Part shown: positions 1 through 9,689 of the stretch, piece after piece
Numbering within the stretch: position 1 is the stretch's first letter
How the letters are laid out: each line of letters begins with the position of its first letter
DNA from: Agapanthus africanus
Lineage: Eukaryota > Streptophyta > Magnoliopsida > Asparagales > Amaryllidaceae
DNA length: 64,000 bases
Direction of reading: 5' to 3'
Assembly (NCBI GenBank): GCA_030015575.1
Contig: CM057339.1
Coordinates: 769,932,809 to 769,996,808, forward strand
The notes under the pieces: generated by a model
Database searches by the model: none
Seen by the model: only the letters and a program-made list of their open reading frames with translations
What the model was told of the DNA's origin: nothing
Made by a program: the position numbers and the translations under genes

Positions 1-2796
1 TCCACATGTCTTTCCATTCCACCAGCCAACGGGGAAAATTTTCAAATAAAACCCCAATACATCAACCTTCTACCAAAATTTCACGGTCTCGAGTCTGAAG
101 ACGCATACGTGTTTATCACGAAATTTGAAAATGTATGCGCAATGATGGGTACCTCACAGTTGTCTGTGGATGCTTTACGTCTTCGTCTTCTCCCATTTAC
201 TTTGTGCGATTTAGCCGAGAAGTGGCTATATAACACTACCGCACATTCCATTTCAAATTGGGAAGGCTTCGTCAAAGCATTCCTTAAGAAATTTTACCCA
301 CATCACAAAACAGCTCGAGTCCGTAGCGAAATCTATCAATTCACCCAGCTTCCAAATGAAACATTTTCAAAGTATCTTGAACGTTTCAAGGATCTGTTAG
401 TCCAATGTCCACATCACGGCATCCCGAGATAGGAACTGTGCCGAATCATATATGAGGGCATTAATCCTAACACAAGACAGACCCTTGAATCCATGTGTCA
501 AGGCAACTTTATGACCAAAGATGATGGGGAAGCCTGGAAATTTCTAGAAGATTTCGCAGAAAAATCTTTACAGTGGGAGGGTGTGAGTCAATCATCTAAG
601 GATGGCAATGATATTTCCATAGGAGTTAGAGCTGACATTTCAGCTATGCAAAAGAAACTTGAGACTATGGAAAACAAATTCTTAGCCGCCCTAAGTCAAA
701 TATCACTCTCCAAAACTGTATGTGGTTGCTGTTCTGATCCGTCTCACTTGACGGAAGAATGTCCGTTTCAAGGCCATGAGCATACCAATGCCGCATTTCA
801 AAGACCTAGAAACGATCCATCTTCCTCCACCTATGATCAGGGTTGGGGGAATCACCCTAACTTTGCTTGGAACCGATCCCAATTTCAAAACACGGTTCCA
901 ACCAAAAACAATTTCCAAGGGGCCCCTCCACCACAACAGCACCCACAACTTCAATTGAGTCAGCACCCCTTTCAAGCACAAAATTTCCAAAATCCGGCCA
1001 ACACTTTTGCACCACATGAAATTTTTTTACAATTGACCGGTACAGATAATACCTCTGCACTAGCACAAACCTTGGATACTTTCATGAAACAATCCATCCA
1101 AGGGACGGTAAGTTTGCAATCTTCCGTCGAGAATGTGATGAAGATCATTATCTCTCAAAATGAGAACATCAAATCGATGGAAGAACAAATTGCATAACTA
1201 AAAGCCGAAATGAGTGCAAGAGAGAAAGGGAAACTTCCAGCTCAACCTTTACCCAATCCTGGCTATTCACATCATGTGGATGCAATCAAGTTGAGATCTG
1301 GAAGAGTGCTTGACACTCACGTTGGGGAAGAGTTTGATGATACTGATAAATCAATCAATAACACCCCGGCTGAGACCTTTCCTCACACACACACTTCTGA
1401 CCCCAGTTCTTCTACCCCACCACCTTCTTCCGAGCCTATTCTTCGTTTCCCAAAAGGCTCGCCACTTCAGCCCACCTCTTTTACCCCTCCACGGACGATT
1501 CCCACTTCTATTCTGGGATCGATTCCACACCTACTTCCTTCTCCTATGATGGACCCAGCGCTTATTGCTAAAGCACCTTATCCTAATCGGTTAAGGGCTA
1601 ACACACCGAGTCCACATATGGAGAAGATTATGAACATTTTTAAGCAAGTAAACACCAACATCCCTCTCCTAGATGCCTTCCAACAAGTTCCGTCCTATGC
1701 GAAAACTCTTAAGAACTTGTGCACTAGGAAGAGGAAGACTCAAGTGCCCAAGAAGATTTTCATGGAAAAAACAATAGACACGGCTTTCCCCTAACAATTA
1801 CCGAGGAAACGTAAGGATCCTGGATATCCTACTATTTCCATTTCTATTGGGGAAAAACACATTAACCGTGCTCTACTAGACCTTGGCGCTAGTGTTAACT
1901 TGCTTCCATACTCAGTCTATGAGCAACTAGGTATCGGAGAGTTGAAGCCAACCAATTGCACTCTCCAGATGGCTGACCGATCAATCACCAAACCTAGGGG
2001 TAAACTGGAGGATGTGTTAATAAAAATCGGGGAATTTACATTCCCTGTGGACTTTATTGTAATTGATACACAGCCTGTAGCGAACCCACGGAATCAAATT
2101 CCGGTGATTTTAGGTCGCCCCTTTTTGGCCACTTCCAATGCTATTATCAACTGTCGTAATGGTTCTATGACCCTATCTTTCGGGAATAGGTCAATAGAGC
2201 TGAACATTTACAAGTTAGGAAGTGTACCCTCCGAACCTACTGCTCAGGTCTGTTCTGTCGACTTAATGGATGTCGACAGCAGCGAATTTAATGGCCCTCA
2301 TAATACTGATCTTGACTCTTTTCATACGTTATTGTTTGACCCAACTATGTATCATACACATACGGACTTTTCCACCGAGATGTCCGGGTCAACAACTAAC
2401 ACCGATTATGAACTGTTTTTAGAGTCTGAAGATCATCCCGTACTTTGTGATGACATTATTTCTCGGGGTATTAATGGAACTTTTGAGGAGATCTTCGCTG
2501 ATGAGCTCGCATTTTTGAATGACACGGGTGTTGAGATGAATCATCTCCCAATCACTGAAATTGAACCTCCACCCCTTCTTTTGAACTGTAAAAACAATGC
2601 GAGTAATCCATCACATTCACTGCATCGTCTCTCCAAAATGAGACGCACACACTTTCTATTCCACCACTTAACCTTTCCCCACTTTTTCTTCCACCAACCA
2701 GAGCACTGCATTGATAAAAGTTTTGAATGGTTGGTGTTAACTTTCGGTCTTTGCAAAGCTTGGCATCGACCAATGATTTTTGACCCCCACTTATGA
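1..2796 (+). pseudogene. E1 gag-protease ORF, Athila-like, three in-frame stops
   Basis: One frame is open from the window edge to 2796 except for stops at 430-432, 1195-1197 and 1792-1794, so this is a single decayed reading frame and its start lies upstream. The first 140 codons match plant Athila-type gag (retrotransposon gag domain; motifs INLLPKFHG, FLKKFYPHHKTARVR and ERFKDLLVQCPHHG). The zinc-knuckle-like CGCCSDPSHLTEEC lies near 718-760. From about 1820 comes an aspartic-protease-like domain with DLGASVNLLP and ILGRPFLAT; DLGAS in place of D[ST]G is usual in Athila relatives. An acidic tail (2230-2560) and a conserved terminal peptide follow. There is no RT, RNase H or integrase. The product would be a virus-like-particle protein plus protease. 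Family placement rests on recognised motifs. Confidence 0.85.
2722..2760 (+). other. Conserved ORF-terminal peptide FEWLVLTFGLCKA (E1 copy)
   Basis: These 13 codons close the E1 ORF and recur at 40570-40608 near the end of the E12 ORF. The six nucleotide differences between copies are all silent third-position changes. The upstream words FFHQP and DK are also shared. The peptide looks like the gypsy RT stretch YEFLVMPFGLTNAPATF, so it may be a relic of RT kept for another role. Function is unknown. Confidence 0.7.
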
Positions 2797-4177
2797 TTTT
2801 CAAAGCTTAACATTGCATAACTCAAGTTTGGGGGGGTATGTTTTTCTGGCTCCTAAAAAGAATTTTTACAAAATTTTGAGCCAAAAATAAGTTTGGGGGA
2901 GGTTCTTCACTTATATATTTTGCCCCCGCTAATAAATCCTCCCAAGCTTACAGGTTTTTTGAGATTTAGCAGAAGGCAACAGTGAGGACATTGTTGAAAA
3001 CAAGTTTGGGGGAGGTTTTGCTTATTTTCGCATCATTTGCATCATACATTGCATAAGCACAAAACATTTCTTTAAAAGCCATAAAAATTTAAAAATATTT
3101 TTTGTACATAAATAAGATAATGAAAGTTTAGATAGTGAAAAATTACATCCATGAGATTAGAAAAATTTAAGAAAACCAAGAAAATTAGAAGTTTTCTTAT
3201 ACGAACTAGTAATAAGTAGTTATGAGCCGTTGTCCCAAGGGTTAGTAAGATGAAAGACGTCACTAATCTGAGGATAAAAATAAGTCTGAAAAATAGTTTC
3301 TATTCTGGAAGCCAAACATTTTGAACGTTGCTACCCTGCTATTCGCACTTACACACGTCTTGAAGCCTGGGATAGTAGAGGATACCTTGAAATGCTCTTG
3401 TCTTAAAGCCAAAAGTATGAAGGAAAAAAAATGAATGAATAAAAATATAAAGTGGTGAGAAAAATGGACACTGGTTTTGTTATCACCGAGGGCAATAAAA
3501 AATATATAGCGAGGGTGCTTCTTCACCTAGTGCCCTAAGGCCAACTGGTCTGGGAGTCACTGCTATGCCTGAAGTGGTACAAGACGAGGAAAATACACCA
3601 AGTAAGCAAGCACATGAGTAATCGGTCGGTTAGTACCTCAAGAAGTATTAACGGTCGCATGAAAGTGTGTGAGCAATCTCATCTAAATATTCATTAATTA
3701 AAAAGTACTGAGGCTGATGGGCAAGAGTATGATAGCTTGAATTGAATTCTCCGGGTGTAGGGATGACCTTTACACACACGCAGGGTTATATGATCGATGT
3801 TTGGAATAAAGATAGGAATGAAGAATAAGACGATGTTTTATTGAGGGAGGACGTGATTTCTGACATCTTTTCATGACCATTAAGATAGGGCTCATGACAA
3901 CCGAAAAACTAGCTTAGTTGGAAACCCTAATTTTCAAGTCTTTTCTTTAAATGTAATATTCATGATCTTCCTTTTATTATTGGATTTTGTGGGTGCAATC
4001 CGCTGAAAACCCTCAGGAGACAACACTCCTCCTACTAGGGACACCTAGAGGTTTAAATGCTTGTTGCACGTGCTCAGTGCAATCATGTTGCCTACGAAAG
4101 TGTGCTACTTAGTTTTTCTCTTTCTTTATTTTCTCCTTCTCTTTTTAATAAAACATTCGCTCGAGACGATCGAAATT
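2797..4177 (+). other. E1 non-coding 3' internal region, conserved in E8 and E12
   Basis: There is no credible ORF here. Three blocks align with E12 (40620-42080) and, inverted, with E8 (26785-28165): the CTTGGGATAGTAGAGGATACCT word near 3366, a block with TAATCGG...GCATGAAAG near 3619-3680, and a block at about 3981-4110 with AGGAGACAACACTCCTCCT and AGGGACACCTAGAGGTTTA. AAGTTTGGGGG tracts occur at 2824, 2889 and 3002. Similarity between otherwise diverged elements suggests a cis-acting role such as packaging, dimerisation or priming; that role is inference. Confidence 0.65.
2977..2996 (+). other. Conserved AGGA-loop hairpin (E1 copy)
   Basis: CAACAGTG pairs with CATTGTTG around the loop AGGA, an 8-bp stem with one G-U pair. 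An AAGTTTGGGGG tract starts 6 nt later. E12 (40786-40805) and E8 (28184-28203, - strand) have the same hairpin with paired base changes in the stem. Confidence 0.7.
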
Positions 4178-4192
4178 AAGTTTGGGGGTATT
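4178..4192 (+). promoter_or_regulatory. E1 polypurine tract before the LTR
   Basis: AAGTTTGGGGGTATT directly precedes the LTR's TGATCC. The same tract precedes the 3' LTR of E12 (42081-42095) and, on the - strand, of E8 (26770-26784). It is the expected plus-strand primer for reverse transcription. Confidence 0.8.
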
Positions 4193-4576
4193 TGATCCGT
4201 CGAAAATAATGTATTTTTAACACGGCAATTTCCCTATCATTTGTACTCATTTAGAAGTGTTCGGTATTCATATTTCACATATTAGCAAATCAGTCGTTAA
4301 ATATCAGATTTCATGTGTTAGACTTTTAAACCGACACTTTAAGGGAAATTAACCGCATTTCATGGCATCGCATCATTTCTGTATTTGCGCAACACTTGTC
4401 TTGAGTCTGTGCAGGAAAATACGGAAGAAAAACCAAAGAGCTGATCAAAATTATGCCAACTCAATGATTTCAGATCTGGTAGCATTTCAGAAGGAGATAT
4501 TAAATTCAACATATACAATAAAGGCCATACATCAGCCCAAGTTCATCACAGAAGAACCGAGCCATGAAGACTCCAA

Positions 4577-4628
4577 AGAGCCGCGGAACCGCGGCGGGAG
4601 CCGGCTTGAGCCGCGGTTCCGCGGCTCT
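4577..4628. repeat. GC-rich compound palindrome in the E1 LTR
   Basis: The left arm AGAGCCGCGGAACCGCGGC (4577-4595) is the exact reverse complement of the right arm at 4610-4628: 19 of 19 bases, 14-nt spacer. Each arm also contains its own near-palindrome. It lies about 300 bp upstream of the TATA box. Related structures lie in the E8 and E12 LTRs and downstream of the E13 5' LTR. Confidence 0.9.
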
Positions 4629-4923
4629 TCTGCCACATCATCGCTTCATTTTTAGTGCAGATTGCTTTTCTCAGGGCCCACATTCATTTCATACATGACA
4701 AATTCCAGAATTCTCTCGAAGCTACTGCCAGATCAGCAAAGATCATTAAGCAAGGCTAATCCTAATTAAGCTCCTAACTAACCTCTTTTAGAAGCTCCCT
4801 CCTAACTAATCACATCTAGAAGTTTCTCCTCTAACTAACTTTTGGAGGGAAATTCAAATTTCCTCAACAAACTTTAGGAGGGAAACTTATAATTTGAAAT
4901 CTTAGATCTAGGGTTTGGTTATC

Positions 4924-4931
4924 TATAAATA
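4924..4931 (+). promoter_or_regulatory. E1 LTR TATA box
   Basis: TATAAATA within CTATAAATAGG marks the likely LTR promoter. Transcription would start about 30 bp downstream. The positional equivalent in E12 is 36756-36763. Confidence 0.7.
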
Positions 4932-6018
4932 GGAACCTAGATCTAAGGGTGGAGGTTGTTCATGAATAATCTTCATTAATCTTTACCTCTTTCTTCATCT
5001 TTTTCCACAAGTCTAGTGACAAGGCTTGTGCGAAACCCTAACCCTAATTCCAAATCAAATTCAAGATCTTGAGTACCAATCAAGCGAGAAGCCTTCAACC
5101 TTTTAGGAGCCGAGCCGATCTTCAATCGGGCAAGTGATCCAAGCCGATTCGCGACCCACGGAGACGAGCGGAGCCAAATCGACGATCAAGTTCTTCCTCT
5201 TGTAGTTCTTGAGCGAATGTAACTAAATTGTTGATATAAATAAAAGGTGAAATTCTTGAATCTTTCTTTCTTTAATGTCTTGCATCATGATTAGATCTCA
5301 ATTTGTAATTGTTGTTTGTTGTGATGTTTGAGTAAACTCCGCTCGTAAAGGAGTCTAGACGATTGTAGAATGATGATGTAACAAATCTTAATACGATTTT
5401 TAAGTCCTACGAGTTTTGTAAACCCTAGCAAGTTCAAGAATCGATGACCTAGTTTCGTTGCGATGCTTTCTTGATTGTTATCGCTCGAAATTAGGGATCT
5501 ACGATCGTTTCTTGAATTTACTAGAGGCTAGAATATGAATGATATCGATGAAAGAACAAGGGATGAGATGAAACCCCAGTTTCACAAGAAATCCCTAATT
5601 CTTGTCGATCATCATCGATCTAGTATCAACTCATCGAAGGATAAGAATACGACATTGTAAGATTACATCACATCTATAGATCCGATCGATTCCTACGAGC
5701 CTCATTTCGATTCTTGATATTTGGTTGGAAAAATCAACAAACTATCAATTCTTGATTCTATCTTTTTCTTGTTATTAGATCTAGATTTTTCTAATTCTTG
5801 AACTTCAATTCTTTAAATCATGAATTGTTTTGTTTTCTTTTCATTAAAGTTTCGACTCATCTAATTCAAAAGACGAACGATTACACTGTCCCTGTGGACG
5901 ATCCGCACTCACTTACAATCTACATCCGACACCGTAGTTGATTGCGGTCAAATATTTTTGGTTGTGATTTCTTTACAATTTTTCTCATTATACACATCAA
6001 GAATTCTTTTCAATCAAA

Positions 6019-6036
6019 TTGCGCCGTTGCCGGGGA
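6019..6036 (+). promoter_or_regulatory. Primer binding site complementary to tRNA-Asp
   Basis: TTGCGCCGTTGCCGGGGA starts 2 bp after the LTR. It differs by one base from the E12 site TGGCGCCGTTGCCGGGGA. That sequence complements the 3' end of plant tRNA-Asp, the usual Athila primer. A short AT-rich leader follows to about 6090 and is then lost. Confidence 0.85.
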
Positions 6037-6200
6037 CTATTTGATTTGATTAACACATCCAAGAAAATCACTCAATCACCTTGCTTACATAGTTGTCATT
6101 AATATTACCATATTATACTTGTTCATGTTTTATTTCCATTTATACTATATCACATGTCACCTTGCATATTCATTTATTTATTTTTACATCCCACTTTTCT
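6037..6200. other. Junction between the E1 leader and E2 LTR
   Basis: AT-rich sequence without a gene. The E1 5' UTR fades out and E2 LTR similarity begins between about 6090 and 6200. I cannot place the exact breakpoint or see a target duplication. Confidence 0.4.
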
Positions 6201-6620
6201 TGGGGACTTACCGAGCGCAAGTTCGCTGATGGGCATTCCATCCATTTTTTTATTTCCTTGGAATGTTCGTCAGATAATCTAGAGATTGAGGAGATCGAGC
6301 CGAGTCAGGAGGATTACTCTTAGCTTGCGGAGCAGACCGACTACTAATTCTTTTTTTCAGCTTTTACTTCCTGTATGCTACCTGTTTAGGCACTTTTTTA
6401 TGCATCTTTGTTTTCAGACATCATGTATTCAGTTTGAAACTTGTGAAAGTTGGGAATGTAAATATATAAAGTTGGACTTTTATTATCATGTCTTTTCTTG
6501 TCATTTTATATTGCTTATATTCGCTTGGTGTATTTGTTTCGAGAAATGACCTTCTCGGAATAAGTACGTCGCGGGCTTGTCACATACCGTTACCGCTCTT
6601 TTGGGAAGCGGGACGTGACA
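6200..6620 (+). repeat. E2 5' LTR, 3' fragment only
   Basis: This matches 19035-19455, the end of the E2 3' LTR. Shared landmarks are the GCTGATGGGCATTCCA block, TGGAATGTTCGTCAGATA, the CTTGTCAC...GGGAAGCGG end and the terminal TGACA. Only about 0.4 kb remains of an LTR near 2.9 kb, so the left end was deleted. No primer binding site follows at 6621, so the LTR-gag junction is deleted too. Confidence 0.7.
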
Positions 6621-6623
6621 CAC

Positions 6624-6970
6624 TCGCTACAGGGGATTTCCCAACCCATGAGCTTGCTTTGAAGGCTGCTCGACGCTATGAGGTAGTTGTGAAGAAGAAC
6701 GGCAGGCCGCAGACTGCCGGTGTGAAACGCCATATGCACCAGATCACAGGAGGGGGCTCTTCCAGGCCAAACTTCAACGGACCATTTCGGAGGCCAGTAG
6801 GTTCGTTCGCCAACAGCAGGCCAGACTTTTGCATCTACTGCAAAAGAACATAGCATCTTGTGAATAACTTTCGCAAGGTGAACAACTTGCGCCTGATCTA
6901 TGGGTTTTCTACTCACGCCATTGAAGCATGCCCCAGAACCGAGGATCTAACAACCCTCCAGCTAGACCGG
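6624..6970 (+). pseudogene. E2 gag remnant
   Basis: A frame open to about 6853 gives a basic linker (ELALKAARRYEVVVKKNGR) and then a zinc-knuckle-like C-I-Y-C...H pattern near 6829-6870. A stop interrupts it and the final cysteine is missing. This resembles the C-terminal part of chromovirus gag. It lies next to the LTR end, so most of gag is deleted. Confidence 0.55.
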
Positions 6971-7079
6971 CGATCCAAGCTCCTCCTATCCGGTTAGCTC
7001 TACCAGCTCCAACTCCCCGCACCTAGACCACTCAACCCCAAGGTCGAGTGTTTAACCAGGCACAGAAGAAAGTGTTGCG

Positions 7080-9190
7080 ACGCCAAGCATTCATTATGTC
7101 GGTCGAAGAGGCCGAAGCTACGGGTCAAGTTATCACTGGTAAATCTCTTCCATATTCTCTTTCAAGTCCTTTTCAATTCATAACCATCTCATATTTGTTA
7201 TACCTAAACCTATCCCACGCGATTTAGGTACAATCTTAGTAGCTTACCTACCTGCACTAGCGCTTTTTGACACTGGGGCATCACATTGCTTTATGTCGCA
7301 ACGGTTCGTCTGAACTCATGCGATCCCAGTTAAGCTGCTCGTATCCAGCTGGAATGTCAGTTCAGGGAACGGCGTTCTAAAAGCAACTTTGGGATATGAT
7401 CTGTGTCCAGTGGTCGTCTGCAGTCGAGAATTCTATGCGGACTTCAAGGTGCTGTACATACCGAACTTCAACGTGGTCTTGGGAATGGACTGGCTGGGAA
7501 CTTTCTTCGCTACCATCAACTGTCGCTAAAGGAGAGTAGTATTTGAAATACTAGGTCATCCAGTGTTCTACTTCAAAAGTGGAGACCGAACCTTGGAACC
7601 TAGCGTCTACCGAGCAAAACCAAAGAACGCGGAGATTGCAGCGTTGCAAGCGGAAGAATCAAAACCAGAGGTAGTTCAAGAGTTCGAGGATATATTCCCG
7701 GAAGATATATCAGGTTTGCCTCTCGATCGAGCTCTTGAATTCAGCATCGATTTACAACCCGGCGCACAGACAGTAATAAAAGCTCCATATCGATTAAATC
7801 CGGAGGGATTGAAGGAGATCTGCATTCAGTTAGACGAACTCCTGAAGAAAGGTTGGATTCGTCCCAGTACTTCAAGCTGAGGATCTCCGGTGTTACTAGT
7901 GAAGAAGAAGGAGGGTTCCTACAGGATGTGTGTGGATCATCGAGCTCTGAACGAAGTGACAATTAAGAACAAGTATCCACTATCACGCATCGATGACCTT
8001 TTCGATCAGTTAAGTGGATCTTGTGTCTTTTCAAAGCTAGATCTTCGTTCGGGTTACCATCAGGTGAAGATCAAAGAGTTTAGCATTCCGAAGACGGCAT
8101 TTAGGACTCGTTATGGCCATTATGAATATCTCGTAATGCCATTTAGAGTGACTAATGCACCTGCCATCTTTATGAACATGATGATCTAAGTTTTCTGAGA
8201 GTACTTAGACATGTTTGTTGTTATATTCATCGACGACATCCTGGTGTATTCAAAGAATCGGAAAGAGCACGCCGGGCACTTATGGATTGTCCTGGAGACA
8301 TTATGACAACATCCGCTATACCCAAATACAGCAAGTGTGAATTTTGGATAGATCAAATCGGATTTCTCAGACATATTATTTCAGGCGAAGGAATCTTTAT
8401 GGATCCATCTAAGGTGTCAGCCGTCAGTGAGTGGACGACACCAAAGACGGTGAAAGATATATGAAGTTTCTTAGGCTTAGCAGGATACTACAAACGATTC
8501 ATCGAAGGATTCTCAAAGATCGCAGCACCCCTAACCAAACTCACACGTAAAGAAGAAGCATTTGTGTGGTTAGAAGCATGTGAGAAGGCTTTTGTAGAAC
8601 TCAAGTCGAGATTAACCTCTTCACCTATTCTTATTATACAGAATAAATCTGGCGGATTCGTTGTGCATTGTGATGCGTCCGGTAAAGGATTAGGATGTGT
8701 TCTACGCCAGCATGGAAAGGTTGTGGCTTTTGCATTAAGACGACTAAAGGTTCATGAGCACAACTATCCAACACATGATCTGGAATTGACAGCCGTCATC
8801 TTCGCACTCAAGATTTGGCGCCATTATCTTTTGGGAAAACGAGTGGATATATACACTGACCATAAAAGTCTTAAGTATGTATTTACTCAGAAGGAACTCA
8901 ACATGCGGCAGAGAATATGGCTAAAACTCATGGAGTACTTCAATATCAACTTACAGTATCATCCTGGAAAGGTGAACGTAGTTCATGATGCACTTAGTCG
9001 CCAGCCATTAGCAATGAACCTCACTGCTCAGTGGAGACTACAACAAGAACTGCATGGATTGGAGATTAAAGTAGTTGTGCTAGATAACGCTTCATCTTTG
9101 ATGAACTTACAAGTTCAGTCCACACTTGTAATCAAATCAAGACAGCTCAAGCAAAAGACGCCAAGCTACAAAAGATCCGAGAACAAGTAG
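7080..9190 (+). pseudogene. E2 pol: protease, RT, RNase H (chromovirus)
   Basis: The protease has LFDTGASHCFMS at about 7263-7298 and VLGMDWL near 7480. RT follows with [10 protein letters not shown] (7924-), [11 protein letters not shown] (8034-), [17 protein letters not shown] and the catalytic [10 protein letters not shown] at 8226-8255. RNase H begins near 8560 with HCDASGKGLG, YPTHDLELTAV and TDHKSLKYVF, and the tether LQYHPGKVNVVHDALSR follows. The frame is broken by stops at 7311, 7527, 7878, 8187 and 8462 and a frameshift near 8280. These motifs are diagnostic of Ty3/gypsy, and the order with integrase last fits a chromovirus such as Tekay. It cannot make an active enzyme. Confidence 0.93.
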
Positions 9191-9689
9191 AAAGCGAATT
9201 TCGAACTGACTTAATCATCCACGAAGATGGATCCCTGCGGCATGCCAAACGGACCTATTCAAGAAGAGTTGATGAAAAAAGCTCGCAGCTCTTCGTATTC
9301 GGTACACCCCGGTAGTACAAAGATGTACAAGGATCTACGGTAATACTACTGGTGGTATGGAATGAATCACAAAATAGCAAGGAGCATAGCCAAGTGTTTG
9401 GTGTGTCAGCAAGTGAAGGCTGAATATCACAGAACTGCTGGTCTAGTTCAGCCATTACCAATCCCAGAATGGAAATGGCAACACATTACTATGGACTTCA
9501 TGACTGCTCTCCCTCGCAGCATGAAGGGTAACAATGCAATTTAGGTTATTGTTGATTGACTCACAAAGTCGGCTCACTTTATTCCATTCAGAGTTGGCCA
9601 GTCAACTGAGACGCTGGCAAGGAAGTATATGGAGATGAGTAAAAATATAAAGTAAGATTTAAACCTTCAAGATATACCATACTTGTCTT
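9190..9689 (+). pseudogene. E2 integrase, N-terminal part
   Basis: The HHCC zinc-binding region is visible as VHPGSTKMYKDLR, a stop, YYWW and CLVCQQVKAEYHR (9300-9430). The usual first histidine (AH) reads AR. The catalytic core starts with WQHITMDFMTALPRS (9474-), which holds the first catalytic Asp. Stops occur near 9349 and 9541. After ARKYMEM (about 9640) come about 50 bp that do not fit integrase, then the E3 insertion site. Confidence 0.85.

Larger units (their letters stand above)
4193..6016 (+). repeat. E1 LTR, flanked by internal sequence on both sides
   Basis: This 1,824-bp TG...CA repeat follows a polypurine tract and is followed by a primer binding site. It contains the GC compound palindrome at 4577-4628, a TATA box at 4924-4931, and a CT/AT-rich leader with a telo-box-like AAACCCTAA near 5033. 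Its 3' third shares words with the E12 LTR, including CCTGTGGA and ACATCCGACAC. Having gag-side internal sequence on the left and 5'-UTR-type sequence on the right means the LTR joins two internal regions, as in tandem or LTR-recombinant elements. Confidence 0.85.

Noticed and set aside
5030-5050. Telomere-like CCCTAACCCTAA in the E1 LTR
   Set aside because: Only two units; it fits a telo-box or simple leader sequence, not an interstitial telomere. A similar short run lies near 10855 in E3.
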